Assembly: GCF_001027925.1 (NCBI RefSeq)
Contig: NZ_LECT01000001.1
Coordinates: forward strand, 1-64,000
From: Rhodopirellula islandica
GTDB taxonomy: Bacteria; Planctomycetota; Planctomycetia; Pirellulales; Pirellulaceae
Direction of reading: 5' to 3'
Length of the DNA: 64,000 bases
The notes under the pieces: generated by a model
Told to the model about the DNA's origin: nothing
Seen by the model: the letters and a program-made list of their open reading frames with translations, nothing else
Databases searched by the model: none
Program-made: the position numbers and the translations under genes
Shown here: piece by piece, positions 8,179 to 15,443 of the stretch
How positions within the stretch are numbered: the first letter of the stretch is position 1
Layout: the number at the start of each line of letters is the position of its first letter

Positions 8179-8308
8179 CGTGACCATCGCATGTTGCTCG
8201 GGCGCGGCACACGCACACCTTGATGAGGTGTTTTTTCAACATGGATCAATTGGTGACCTACCTTTGAAACGGTAGCTGTTCCTTTGTATCGCAATTGATG
8301 CTGAATTC

Positions 8309-8704
8309 ATGTTTGAAACCACCCAAGCCCAACTGTTGATGGTCGAGCCCGAGCTGGTCTTGGCTGAGCTCGCGACGTTCCGTTTGGAACTGTTGGGGTA
8401 CCGGTTGGAAGTGGTGCACAGTGGCGCCGAAGCGCTCGATCGCCTCCGCCATGAACCAATCGACCTGCTGATCCTGGACACCAAGTTGCCCGAAGGCGAT
8501 GGATTGGAATGGCTGACCGAACTGCGTCTGGAATTCAAAGCCGAGCAAGTCCCCGCCTTGGTTTTCTCGCTCGATCCCAGTCTGGAAATGGTTCGACGAG
8601 CCTACCTGGCTGGTGCTCAAGACTACTTGATCAGTCCGTTTGATCCGACCGTGCTCGAGGAAAAGGTGCAGCGTCTGCTGCCCTCCCACGCAGAGACGGT
8701 TTGA
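8309..8704 (+). CDS. Stand-alone receiver-domain protein with degenerate active site
   Basis: A single response-regulator receiver fold of 131 residues with no output domain. The expected phospho-acceptor is D57 (LLILDTKLP) and the switch Ser is S87 (LVFSLD). The acidic pocket, however, reads VEPE where a DD/DE pair is usual, and the invariant lysine of the KP motif is replaced by Ser109 (YLISPF). Because the lysine is needed for normal phospho-signalling, the protein may be a pseudo-receiver acting by protein contact, though D57 could still be modified. The gene stands 55 bp upstream of the GspE/PilB ATPase on the same strand and probably shares its transcript, so a role in regulating that secretion or pilus machine is a fair inference. 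Confidence 0.85.
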   Translation: MFETTQAQLLMVEPELVLAELATFRLELLGYRLEVVHSGAEALDRLRHEPIDLLILDTKLPEGDGLEWLTELRLEFKAEQVPALVFSLDPSLEMVRRAYLAGAQDYLISPFDPTVLEEKVQRLLPSHAETV

Positions 8705-8759
8705 TCGCGATGCATGTCTCTTCCCATCCACTTCCCAGTCTTCACGACGGACTCGCACG

Positions 8760-10523
8760 ATGAAACGCATTGGCGACATTTTGGTCGAACTGAACATTCT
8801 GACCAACGAACAAATGGACGCTGCCTTCGCGGGGAAACCGCGTGGTGTGATGATCGGCGACTGGTTGGTTCGGCAATCCTTGATCAGCAACGCGCAGTTG
8901 GGTGCGGCGCTGTCTGAGCAGTTCTCGGTGCCGTTTGTCGACATTGACTTCTCCAGCGTGAATCCGCAAGTCGCCCGTTTGTTGCCAGAGGATTTTGCGC
9001 GTTCGCAAGCATCGGTGGCGATCGATGTCAGCGATCGAATGCTGACGCTTGCGATGGTCGCACCCGACGACATCGAAACCATTGCCGAAGCCGAGTTGAT
9101 GACCGGCTATAAAATTCGCCCCGTCGTTTCGTTGGAAGAAGACGTTCGCGATTTGCTCAACCGCATCTACGACGATCGGGCCTTCGCTCGTCAAACCATC
9201 GTTGACATGAAGTTCGCCGAAATGGCGGAATCCGGTGAGGTCACCGAAGAAGATGAATTGGCGATGTCAGCGGTCAGTCAAGAAGACGCGCCCGTGGTCA
9301 AACTGGTCCAAGCGATTTTGTCCGGTGCCGTTTCCGCGGGTGCCAGCGACATTCACTTGGAACCACACAAACCCGAGATGCGTGTTCGGTATCGCGTCGA
9401 TGGTGAACTGCAGGTGGTGATGACCATCCCCAATCACATTGAAGATTCGGTCATCAGCCGCATCAAGGTCATGGGGGACATGGACACGACCGAAAGTCGT
9501 CGTCCTCAGGACGGTCACCTCACCGTTTACGAAAACGGGAAACGTGTTGGCTTTCGAATCAGCGGCATCCCCACCGTCGATGGTCAAAAGTTGGTGCTGC
9601 GATTGCTCGACGAAGGCGGCCAGACCTTTGACTTGGCCGGCATCGGGATGCCTCAGCGGGACTACGACGCGGTCCGCCGTGTGATCGACAAACCTCACGG
9701 GATGTTTGTGGTGACAGGGCCGACGGGAAGTGGCAAGAGCACGACGTTGTACGCCGCGCTTCAGCATCTCAATGATGACGACCGAAACATTGTCACTGTC
9801 GAGGATCCGGTCGAATATCGACTGGCCGGGATCAACCAGGTCCAGAGTGACAACGAATTTGGAATGGGATTCGCCAACGCTTTGAAATACATCATGCGGC
9901 AAGACCCCGACGTGATCATGTTGGGAGAAATTCGCGATTGCGAAACCGCGTCGACAGCGGTTCAGGCGGCTTTGACGGGCCACTTGGTGATCAGCACCTT
10001 GCACACCAACGATGCCGTGGGTGCCGTTCAACGCCTCGCTGACTTGGGCGTCGATAACTTCAAGATCGCGGGGTCGTTGCTCGGCAGCGTCGCTCAACGC
10101 CTGTTGCGATGCGTGTGTGAAAACTGCAAGGTCGACGCACCGGCGAACCTGAATTTGCTCGAAGCACTGGATCCCGAACAATACGTTCCGCGAGACACGA
10201 CGTTTGTCCGTGGTGCCGGTTGCAAGCGTTGCTTGGGAACCGGGTTTGCCGGGCGGATGCCGATCTTTGAAATCATGCCACTCAACGCGGAGATCACCGC
10301 AGCAATCGAAGCCGGTGTTCCAAACTCGCAATTGGAAGTCATGGCTCATGCGGCCGGCATGGTGCCACTTCGCCAAGCCGGTTTGGAAGCGGCCGTCGCC
10401 GGAAAGACCTCGCTGGAAGAAGTGTATTTCAAAACCAGCGGCGATCGACGCAGCACGAGTTCGACTCCGATTGTGGGCGGTCGCCGATCCCAGGACCAAC
10501 CGGTGCCGAGTGCCATCGCCTGA
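8760..10523 (+). CDS. gspE: Type II secretion / type IV pilus assembly ATPase (GspE/PilB family)
   Basis: A 587-residue hexameric motor ATPase for pseudopilus or pilus assembly, acting at the inner face of the cytoplasmic membrane. Residues 1-150 form the N-terminal GspE/MshE-type domain. The ATPase has all standard boxes: Walker A GPTGSGKST (about 320), Asp box VEDPVEYRLAGINQVQ, Walker B DPDVIMLGEIRD (about 385) and His box TGHLVISTLHTND. It also carries the tetracysteine zinc site (CENC and CKRC) typical of assembly ATPases and absent from PilT retraction ATPases. ATG 8760 gives the conserved MKRIGDILVE start. It lies between the receiver protein and the GspF/PilC platform. GspE and PilB cannot be told apart from this cluster alone. 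Confidence 0.93.
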   Translation: MKRIGDILVELNILTNEQMDAAFAGKPRGVMIGDWLVRQSLISNAQLGAALSEQFSVPFVDIDFSSVNPQVARLLPEDFARSQASVAIDVSDRMLTLAMVAPDDIETIAEAELMTGYKIRPVVSLEEDVRDLLNRIYDDRAFARQTIVDMKFAEMAESGEVTEEDELAMSAVSQEDAPVVKLVQAILSGAVSAGASDIHLEPHKPEMRVRYRVDGELQVVMTIPNHIEDSVISRIKVMGDMDTTESRRPQDGHLTVYENGKRVGFRISGIPTVDGQKLVLRLLDEGGQTFDLAGIGMPQRDYDAVRRVIDKPHGMFVVTGPTGSGKSTTLYAALQHLNDDDRNIVTVEDPVEYRLAGINQVQSDNEFGMGFANALKYIMRQDPDVIMLGEIRDCETASTAVQAALTGHLVISTLHTNDAVGAVQRLADLGVDNFKIAGSLLGSVAQRLLRCVCENCKVDAPANLNLLEALDPEQYVPRDTTFVRGAGCKRCLGTGFAGRMPIFEIMPLNAEITAAIEAGVPNSQLEVMAHAAGMVPLRQAGLEAAVAGKTSLEEVYFKTSGDRRSTSSTPIVGGRRSQDQPVPSAIA

Positions 10524-10594
10524 TTCATTTCATTCCAGCCTGATGGGTTGGATCTTTCCAACATCGCTTTTGTTTTTTGCCTCGGTGCCATCCC

Positions 10595-11758
10595 ATGTCC
10601 TTCCCTGCTAGCACGACCAACGCGACCACCACCGGTGGTCTGATGGGATTTTTGCGAAAGCTCAACTCGATCGAGGTGGGCGGACCGAAACGCGGTGTTC
10701 CCAAAGGCTGTGAATCCACTCGCATCCCGCCAGTGCCACTGGCGCAGTTGATGCGGATGATGTTGATGTTGCTTCAGAACGGGCTGACATTGCCCAAGGC
10801 ACTCGGGTCGCTGGCGATGGACAATTCCAGTCGCAAGTACAGTGGCGTGCTGTTGCGAATGCGAAGCACCATCATGGCGGGCGGATCAATCAGCGATGCC
10901 ATGGCTCGCTACCCGCGAACCTTCAACAAGATGCAGGTGCAACAAGTCCGGTTGGGTGAGCGAAGTGGCTCTCTCGAGACCGCTCTGCTGAGAGTATGTG
11001 AACAAGTCGAACGCAAAGTCGCTCTGCGGAAACGGATCTTCAAAAAAGTCAGTTACCCGGTTTTGATCAGCGTCGCCGGTCTCGGGTTGATGGTGTTCAT
11101 GTGCGTCGTTGTCGTGCCTGAATTTGAAACGGTTTACACGGCCAGCGGAGTTGATCTGCCGCCGGTGACGAAGTTCGTCACGGGGTTGAGTCGGTTCATG
11201 CTGACCAAAGGTTTGTTCGCGTTTCCATTGGCGTTGGTGGTGGCGGTGCTGTGGGTTTGGGGACGTAGCAAACCACGCGTGGCGGCCAAGATGGACGCCG
11301 CGTTCTTGCGACTGCCCGTGGTCGGGCCCTGGCTTCGCGATGCCGCCGTGCTGCAGTTCATTGAGTCCACCTCGGCCATGGTCCAGTGCGGTTACAAACC
11401 CATCGAAGCGATCGAGGTTGCCGCGACCTGCGTGAAGAACCGCTGTGTCCGAAGTGCGATCGAAGACATCAATCATGGCGTCCGCCGCGGCGAGAAGCTG
11501 AGCGTGGAGCTCGGCCGGTACGAACGATTCTTTCCACCGACGCTGTGCCAACTCATCGGTGTCGGCGAGCAATCGGGCGAGTTCGCTCGTTCGTTGCAAG
11601 GCACCTGCAATCACTTGCGAGAACGCTTGGAGTCTCGCATCGATGCGTCCGTTGCGATGCTCGAACCCATCCTCACGATCTCGTTGGCCGTCATGATCGG
11701 CGGCATGGTGCTGTCGATCTACACGCCGATGTTCCACATGTTTGAAGTCCTCGAATGA
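10595..11758 (+). CDS. gspF: Type II secretion / type IV pilus inner-membrane platform protein (GspF/PilC family)
   Basis: An inner-membrane protein of 387 residues with two copies of the T2SF domain. The first is near residues 45-165 (LAQLMRMMLMLLQNGLTLPKALGSL, VRLGERSGSLETALLRV) and the second near 265-385 (FIESTSAMVQCGYKPIEAIEVA, IGVGEQSGEFARSL). Three hydrophobic helices are visible: PVLISVAGLGLMVFMCVVVV, LFAFPLALVVAVLWVWG, and the C-terminal ILTISLAVMIGGMVLSIY. This matches the platform that couples the GspE ATPase to pilin extraction. ATG 10595 is used; the frame extends to a TTG at 10577. Its last four bases overlap the pseudopilin start (ATGA), so the two are translationally coupled. 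Confidence 0.92.
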   Translation: MSFPASTTNATTTGGLMGFLRKLNSIEVGGPKRGVPKGCESTRIPPVPLAQLMRMMLMLLQNGLTLPKALGSLAMDNSSRKYSGVLLRMRSTIMAGGSISDAMARYPRTFNKMQVQQVRLGERSGSLETALLRVCEQVERKVALRKRIFKKVSYPVLISVAGLGLMVFMCVVVVPEFETVYTASGVDLPPVTKFVTGLSRFMLTKGLFAFPLALVVAVLWVWGRSKPRVAAKMDAAFLRLPVVGPWLRDAAVLQFIESTSAMVQCGYKPIEAIEVAATCVKNRCVRSAIEDINHGVRRGEKLSVELGRYERFFPPTLCQLIGVGEQSGEFARSLQGTCNHLRERLESRIDASVAMLEPILTISLAVMIGGMVLSIYTPMFHMFEVLE

Positions 11759-12114
11759 TCCGTGAATCACTAATCGTCAAAGCATCGCGTTGTTGTCACC
11801 AGCGACGATCCGCGTTCAGTATGTTGGAAATCATCGTTGCGTTGACGATCGCCACCATGTTTGCGATGACGGGGCTCGCGTTTGTGCAAACGCACGGCGA
11901 GACCGCGAAATCGCGCGCCTGCGAAGGCAACCGGTCCACGTTGCAGCGTGACGTGGAGTTGTACGAGCACGAGACCGGGCGATTGCCCGGCCGAACCCTT
12001 CGCGAATTGGCTGATGAAGACTACAGCGGGGTGAACTTGCCCACGTGTCCCGCATCGGGCAACGCGTACGGGCTGGATCAAGGTGAAGTGACCTGCCCGA
12101 CTCACGGCAAGTGA
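11755..12114 (+). CDS. Type II secretion pseudopilin / type IV pilin-like protein
   Basis: A small pilin-like protein of 119 residues. A basic leader is followed by the prepilin peptidase motif RRSAFSMLEIIVAL: cleavage is expected between Ala and Phe, leaving Phe at +1 and the conserved Glu at +5, then a hydrophobic helix of about 20 residues. The soluble part contains LQRDVELYEHETGRLP, which resembles GspG major pseudopilins, and ends with two cysteines (LPTCPASGNAYGLDQGEVTC) that probably form a C-terminal disulfide loop. It overlaps the platform gene by four bases. No prepilin peptidase or secretin is encoded nearby. The stop codon abuts the stop of the convergent gene directly (TGA then TCA), leaving no intergenic space or terminator. 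Confidence 0.88.
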   Translation: MIRESLIVKASRCCHQRRSAFSMLEIIVALTIATMFAMTGLAFVQTHGETAKSRACEGNRSTLQRDVELYEHETGRLPGRTLRELADEDYSGVNLPTCPASGNAYGLDQGEVTCPTHGK

Positions 12115-12864
12115 TCAGCGAATCGAGATTGCAGTTTGCAGCGGATGCAGCACGCTGTCGATCAAGTACTCGTCGACCAAGTCTCGGCACAGCTGAGACA
12201 ATCGCGTGAACTCGTCCGCGTAGTTCTCCTTGGCACCCAGGGAATCGTATCGCCGGACCATCATGTAAACGCTGAGTTGTTCCTCGGTGAACTCGCCGGT
12301 TCGGATCTGGAAGGCACCGGTTCGTGATTCGAAACTGATTCGACACTGAGTCTTGCAATCTTCATCGAGTGCGAACTGCACCACGGGTTCATTGGACAGC
12401 AATTTTCCATAAGGCAGTTGGGTGAACTTTTCCAACCCGGGCGCGATGCCGATGGCTTCGGTCACGATTTCGTTGTGGTTGCCTTTGCAGACAAAGTCGA
12501 ACCCCAGCATCACTGTCAACGCTTCGCAGTCCAACGGGCTGACGGACAATTCATACGGCACCAATTCCAGAACCGCTCGGTGCTGGTCACAGGCGTCTTC
12601 GTAGCTGGTCGGGCTGACCACTCCGCTGTTGACTCGTTTGGGCTCGACGGAGACCCAGCGATAAGAGCCGCTTTCTTTTTCCTTTTCTTCTTCCAGCACG
12701 TATTCGTCTTTTTCGCGCGCGTAGAAATTTGCCATCTTGGGGTAACGACGCTGGACCTGTTCAAAGTAGTGCAGAACGGATTCACGACCTTGCGGCAACT
12801 CCATTTCGGTGGACAGATTCATGTTCACGTAATATTCGTCGCCGAAGATGCCGTAATCACTCAT
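12115..12864 (-). CDS. Conserved-looking soluble protein of unknown function
   Basis: A 249-residue acidic protein without signal peptide or membrane helix. I do not recognise the family. The first half contains YFEQVQRRYPKMANFYAREKDEYVLEEEKEKESGSYRW and the second half VSPLDCEALTVMLGFDFVCKGNHNEIVTEAI, GRISFESRTGAFQIRTGEF-like strands and a final helix. The pattern suggests an alpha/beta fold in which residues 95-190 resemble a conserved core. ATG 12864 is the most sensible start because the upstream extension is low-complexity repeat-like sequence. It is convergent with the pseudopilin, stop to stop, and is separated from the upstream kinase gene by about 450 bp containing a strong hairpin, so it is likely a separate transcript. 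Confidence 0.7.
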   Translation of the reverse strand: MSDYGIFGDEYYVNMNLSTEMELPQGRESVLHYFEQVQRRYPKMANFYAREKDEYVLEEEKEKESGSYRWVSVEPKRVNSGVVSPTSYEDACDQHRAVLELVPYELSVSPLDCEALTVMLGFDFVCKGNHNEIVTEAIGIAPGLEKFTQLPYGKLLSNEPVVQFALDEDCKTQCRISFESRTGAFQIRTGEFTEEQLSVYMMVRRYDSLGAKENYADEFTRLSQLCRDLVDEYLIDSVLHPLQTAISIR

Positions 12865-13312
12865 ATCGTTTTCACTCAATGAAAAGCTGGTTGACGGATG
12901 AACGTCTGGAAAGAGGACTCCCCGTTGTAGCCGTTGCCGATGACCTCGGCCAGTCACAGCGAATCCAGTCATAGCGAATCCGCTCCATGGCATCTCAGTT
13001 TGTCAAACTGGGCCGCCACAAGAAATCCTAACCCGACGCGTGAGCGAGGGACCGGGGAATCCCTCGCTCACGCATCGGGTTAGGAAACACACTTCCACTC
13101 AAAACGGATTTGCTCCGGGAACCGCTCTCGCGGCAGTTTGGTCTCTCGTATTTTATCACTGGGAAGGCAGTGAGGAGACGGTTTGCGGCCCGCTTTGCAG
13201 GAATGCGTGATGGACGAGGCCACGCGAGACCCCGAAACGGGGCTCAAACCACCGGGACACTTCCAAAGAAACAGACGCGACGAACCGAATCGGAGTTCAC
13301 GCACCCTGGTCC
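12865..13312. other. Intergenic region with one strong hairpin
   Basis: This lies between two minus-strand genes. Apart from the inverted repeat at 13027-13084 no RNA gene or coding region is supported; short open frames lack recognisable motifs. It should contain the promoter of the unknown protein that starts at 12864. Confidence 0.45.
13027..13084. repeat. Strong 25-bp inverted repeat (hairpin)
   Basis: Arms at 13027-13051 and 13060-13084 pair at 24 of 25 positions around an 8-base loop; the left arm begins CCTAACCCGACGCGTGAGCG. A half copy (CCCTCGCTCACGCGTTCGGGTTA) lies at about 18431-18453, so this is a dispersed palindrome. It sits 230 bp beyond the end of the histidine kinase gene and has no T-run. 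Confidence 0.75.
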
Positions 13313-15118
13313 TCATGCCGGGTGGGGAACGGCGGTCAATTTGCTGATCGGAACTTCGTTTTCTTCCATCGCATGGTCGCTGAGCCGGTACGGCAAAATC
13401 ACCCAGAACGTACTCCCCCGGCCCAATTCGCTTTGAAAGTCAATTTCGCCGCCCAGCAGCACCGCGAGTTCTTTGACAATCGACAGCCCCAAACCCGTGC
13501 CCGCGAATTCGCGTGTCAGGCCGTCGCCGTCGAGCACCTTTTTGCTCTGGCGAAATTTCTGGAAAATGATGGGCTGGTCCTCTTCCGCCACACCCACGCC
13601 GGTGTCGGTCACGGAAAGCCGGAAGCGATCGTCGTGCAAATCGACCACGCGAACGGTGATCATGCCGCCTTCGGGAGTGAATTTGATCGCGTTGCTGAGC
13701 AGATTGTTGAGGATTTGCCCAAGCTTGTTCGGGTCTTGGTAGGCGACGGGTAAATCATCGGGGACTTCGACTGACAACGAGATGTTCTTGTCCTCCGACA
13801 GGGACTGGATCATGTCGCACTGCGCGCCAACCAATCGAGACAGTTGGAACTCGCTGCGGCGAACTTCCATCTTGCCCGCTTCGACTTTCGCGAGGTCCAG
13901 GATGTCGTTGATCATTTCCAGCAACAGGCGTCCGCTCTTTTGAATGTTCGAAGCGTAGCGACGTTGCTTTTCGGACAGCGAATCGATGCCCTGCAGGACT
14001 TCTGAGAAACCGATGATGCTGTTCAGCGGGGTGCGAAGTTCGTGGCTCATGTTGGCCAAGAAGTCAGTCTTCAACCGGTTGGCTTCGTAGAGTTGCAAGT
14101 TCAATTGTGCGAACTGGTCAACGCGGGCATCGAGTTCCCGGTTGACGCTTTGCAATTGAGTCTGCGTCTCGGTCAGGTGACGCAGCATCCGGTTGAACGC
14201 ATCTGCCAGTTCACGGAACTCGTCATCGGTGGAGATGTTGGCTCGTTGGTTGGTGTCACCATGCGTGATCGCGTCGCTGACGTCACGCAGGTGAAGCAGC
14301 GGTTGCAAAACCAGGTAGCGAACAATCGCGTGCAACACAAACAGCGTCACGGCGACGATGAACATCGCGATCGAAACCACGATTGCGCGAATGCCGGTCA
14401 TGTCCTTGACGATTTTGTCATCCGGCATGCTGACCCGTTTGACTCGGTAAGGCAATTGCGAGGCGAGCTTGGCCGGGTCTTCGTCTTTGGACAGCGAGAT
14501 GATTTCGCCGCTTGGAACATGGCAAGGAACACAGTCGTAGGTCATGAAGACCGGTTCGTAATAAACGTAACGCCCGTTGGTGGGACCAAGCTCTTGGAAC
14601 ACGGGACGGTTAGCGGGACCGATTCGGCTCATCGCCGCGTCATCGGCCAAGTCCACCGCTTTGCTCAGGTCGATCGGATCTCCAGACAGCAATCGTTCCA
14701 GGCGGGCTCGGAATTGGGGTTCGAGTTCTTGCAGCAGCCGAAGTTCGCTTGGGTCGGTTGGCTGGATCGGAGCGGGCAGGTTCTCAAACGGTTGCGGGTC
14801 ATCGAGGCCCAGGATGTCGAACTCAATGTCTTGGCTGAGCAATTGAGAGCGGAGGTCGGCGATCTTCTGCCGGGTGATGTCGAGTTTGTTTTCAGGCAAG
14901 TGTTCTGTGTAGGTCGCGGCGGCATGGATCAGCATCATCTCGGTTGCCGCGGCGTCTCGGGCTTGCTGCTGAGTCGTGCTGCTGACCCAGCGATCGGCCA
15001 GCAGAAACACCATGCAAAAGGCTCCGCACATCAACACGACCAGTGCTGAGCCGAAGAACAGCAAGCACTTGCGTTCCAAGCTCATCGATGAAAACAGGCT
15101 TTGGATGAACCTCAGCAT
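13313..15118 (-). CDS. Membrane sensor histidine kinase with a c-type haem-like CXXCH motif
   Basis: A 601-residue transmembrane kinase. Helix 1 is near residues 17-40 (CLLFFGSALVVLMCGAFCMVFLLA) and helix 2 near 245-268 (IRAIVVSIAMFIVAVTLFVLHAIV). The extracytoplasmic domain between them contains YDCVPCHVPSG (C196-H200), a haem-attachment-type CXXCH, as in DUF3365/Tll0287-like sensor domains. A HAMP linker follows, then a coiled coil, the HisKA box with phospho-acceptor H359 (MSHELRTPLNSIIGFSEVL), and a complete HATPase domain (N box NNLLSNAIKF, G1 DTGVGV, G2 GTGLGLSIV). ATG 15118 was chosen at the first helix; the upstream frame is not gene-like. No cognate regulator is adjacent. It is divergent from the SHD1-domain secreted protein. 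Redox or small-ligand sensing is inferred. Confidence 0.88.
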   Translation of the reverse strand: MLRFIQSLFSSMSLERKCLLFFGSALVVLMCGAFCMVFLLADRWVSSTTQQQARDAAATEMMLIHAAATYTEHLPENKLDITRQKIADLRSQLLSQDIEFDILGLDDPQPFENLPAPIQPTDPSELRLLQELEPQFRARLERLLSGDPIDLSKAVDLADDAAMSRIGPANRPVFQELGPTNGRYVYYEPVFMTYDCVPCHVPSGEIISLSKDEDPAKLASQLPYRVKRVSMPDDKIVKDMTGIRAIVVSIAMFIVAVTLFVLHAIVRYLVLQPLLHLRDVSDAITHGDTNQRANISTDDEFRELADAFNRMLRHLTETQTQLQSVNRELDARVDQFAQLNLQLYEANRLKTDFLANMSHELRTPLNSIIGFSEVLQGIDSLSEKQRRYASNIQKSGRLLLEMINDILDLAKVEAGKMEVRRSEFQLSRLVGAQCDMIQSLSEDKNISLSVEVPDDLPVAYQDPNKLGQILNNLLSNAIKFTPEGGMITVRVVDLHDDRFRLSVTDTGVGVAEEDQPIIFQKFRQSKKVLDGDGLTREFAGTGLGLSIVKELAVLLGGEIDFQSELGRGSTFWVILPYRLSDHAMEENEVPISKLTAVPHPA

Positions 15119-15443
15119 GAGCTTCCGCGGGAAGGCCCGGGGGCGGCAAGAAGGTCGTGGGAAATCATTCAACTGGACCGGGAAAAAGGAGGGCCGGAAA
15201 ACTTCATTTTGACGAATACCGCCGGCCACGACGAGACGAATCGAGCGTTTCGTGCCCGCGACCAGTCGTTTCAACCGGTTTTTTTGGAATGTTTTACCTC
15301 CGGCGGCAAGGAGAATGGTCCGTAAATCACCGCGGAAATGCTTGTTTGCCCCCCTGGCCACAACTAGGATGCGAGACTAGTTCACGATCTCGTACGATCA
15401 CAATACGCCTCCAAATTTCCCGCCTTCTGACTCTGAGAATACG
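15119..15443. other. Divergent promoter region
   Basis: A gap of 325 bp between the start of the histidine kinase gene and the start of the SHD1-domain protein; both promoters must lie here. No confident promoter hexamers, operators or RNA structures could be identified. Confidence 0.4.

Larger units (their letters stand above)
7303..8308. other. Gene-free kilobase rich in palindromic repeats
   Basis: No coding region is supported. The stretch holds a MITE-like element (7543-7670), a nested set of GC-rich hairpins (7751-7859), a short hairpin around CAACCCGACGCATCGGGTTG (about 7940), and a second member of the same dispersed family (about 8066-8178). Open frames here are translations of these repeats. 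The promoter of the downstream receiver gene is presumably in the last 100 bases. Confidence 0.6.

Noticed and set aside
13027-13084. Rho-independent terminator for the histidine kinase gene
   Set aside because: The hairpin is strong but lies 230 bp from the gene end and lacks a T-run, and a half copy occurs elsewhere, so it is better called a repeat.
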